DNA of 15,127 nucleotides from Rhizobiaceae bacterium. Its GTDB lineage: Bacteria; Pseudomonadota; Alphaproteobacteria; Rhizobiales; Rhizobiaceae. Location of the stretch: positions 1 to 15,127 of the forward strand of contig JAKISV010000052.1 of the NCBI GenBank assembly GCA_021648425.1. The letters are read 5' to 3'. The position numbers and the translations under genes are program-made. The notes beneath the pieces were generated by a model. That model ran no database searches and was not told the origin of the DNA. It worked only from the letters and a program-made list of their open reading frames with translations. Below are positions 14,911-15,127 of this stretch, piece after piece (positions within the stretch are counted from its first letter, which is position 1; each line of letters starts with the position of its first letter).

Positions 14911-15127
14911 GTGAGGTTTGTGTTTTAGAAAGCGAAAAGGTGAGTAAGTTGTTGAAACAAAACAACAATAAAATTTCAAAATACTTATCCCCACCCCCAG
15001 CACTGCCCATATACTGTTCCCACTGATCAACCCTGCAAACGACGGCGCGCGTGCCGAATGTTCCGTGGGTTGGCAGCAGCAGAGCGTGGACGGTCACATG
15101 TCGGGTGTGGCCCAAGCTTGAGGCTGG
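14911..15127. other. Non-coding or unassigned stretch at the window end
   Basis: Together with the palindromes before it, this makes more than 400 bases after pnp without a supportable gene. It begins A/T-rich, with a weak GTTGTT...AACAAC hairpin near 14948-14967, and becomes G/C-rich after about 15030. Open frames on the minus strand run through the REP palindromes and show no recognisable protein features. The last 100 bases could belong to a gene continuing outside the window, but nothing identifies it. Confidence 0.5.

Noticed and set aside
14806..15115. Overlapping minus-strand open frames after pnp
   Set aside because: They read through the REP-like palindromes and have no recognisable features and no convincing ribosome-binding site. 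They are better explained as non-coding.

Overview
The window carries a conserved translation and RNA-metabolism block of an alphaproteobacterium. The gene order (end of an XRE-type regulator, metK, trmB, rimP, nusA, ylxR, infB, rbfA, truB, rpsO, pnp) and several protein details point to the Rhizobiales/Hyphomicrobiales or a close relative. These details are the fused YlxR/L7Ae-like protein, the IF2 N-terminus with its [14 protein letters not shown] stretch, and the NusA start MAVSANRLELLQ. No genus can be named from the sequence. Base composition is balanced by eye, not strongly GC-rich.

Layout: 1-285 is the C-terminal end of an HTH regulator, closed by a strong terminator. metK (474-1718) is followed 3 nt later by trmB (1722-2438), and a terminator-like hairpin lies inside the first codons of trmB. 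A promoter and a terminator-like leader hairpin (2466-2553) precede the rimP-nusA-ylxR-infB-ycxB-rbfA-truB run (2584-10269). All of these genes are on the + strand and most are tightly spaced. Inside the run, between infB and rbfA, lies a small two-helix membrane protein of the YcxB-like type, translationally overlapped with rbfA.

The usual truB-rpsO junction is split by a divergent pair of periplasmic haem proteins. One is a class I cytochrome c with an unusual four-cysteine C-terminal extension (10274-11050, minus strand). The other is a cytochrome P460-like protein (11214-11774, plus strand). This pair is the most unusual protein-coding content of the window, and it may form a small redox module in which the P460-like protein passes electrons to the cytochrome c.

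rpsO (12006-12275) and pnp (12529-14646) follow. Each has a structured leader: a candidate S15-binding hairpin before rpsO, and a long, interrupted but clearly nested hairpin before pnp that resembles in concept the RNase III/PNPase-controlled pnp leader of enterobacteria. After the strong pnp terminator, 14701-15127 has no supportable gene. It contains three REP-like palindromes with the same flanks (TGG...GACG) but different, internally compensated stems.

Functionally, most genes serve ribosome assembly (RimP, RbfA, S15), translation initiation (IF2), transcription elongation and antitermination (NusA, possibly YlxR), tRNA modification (TrmB, TruB), RNA decay (PNPase) and supply of the methyl donor SAM (MetK).
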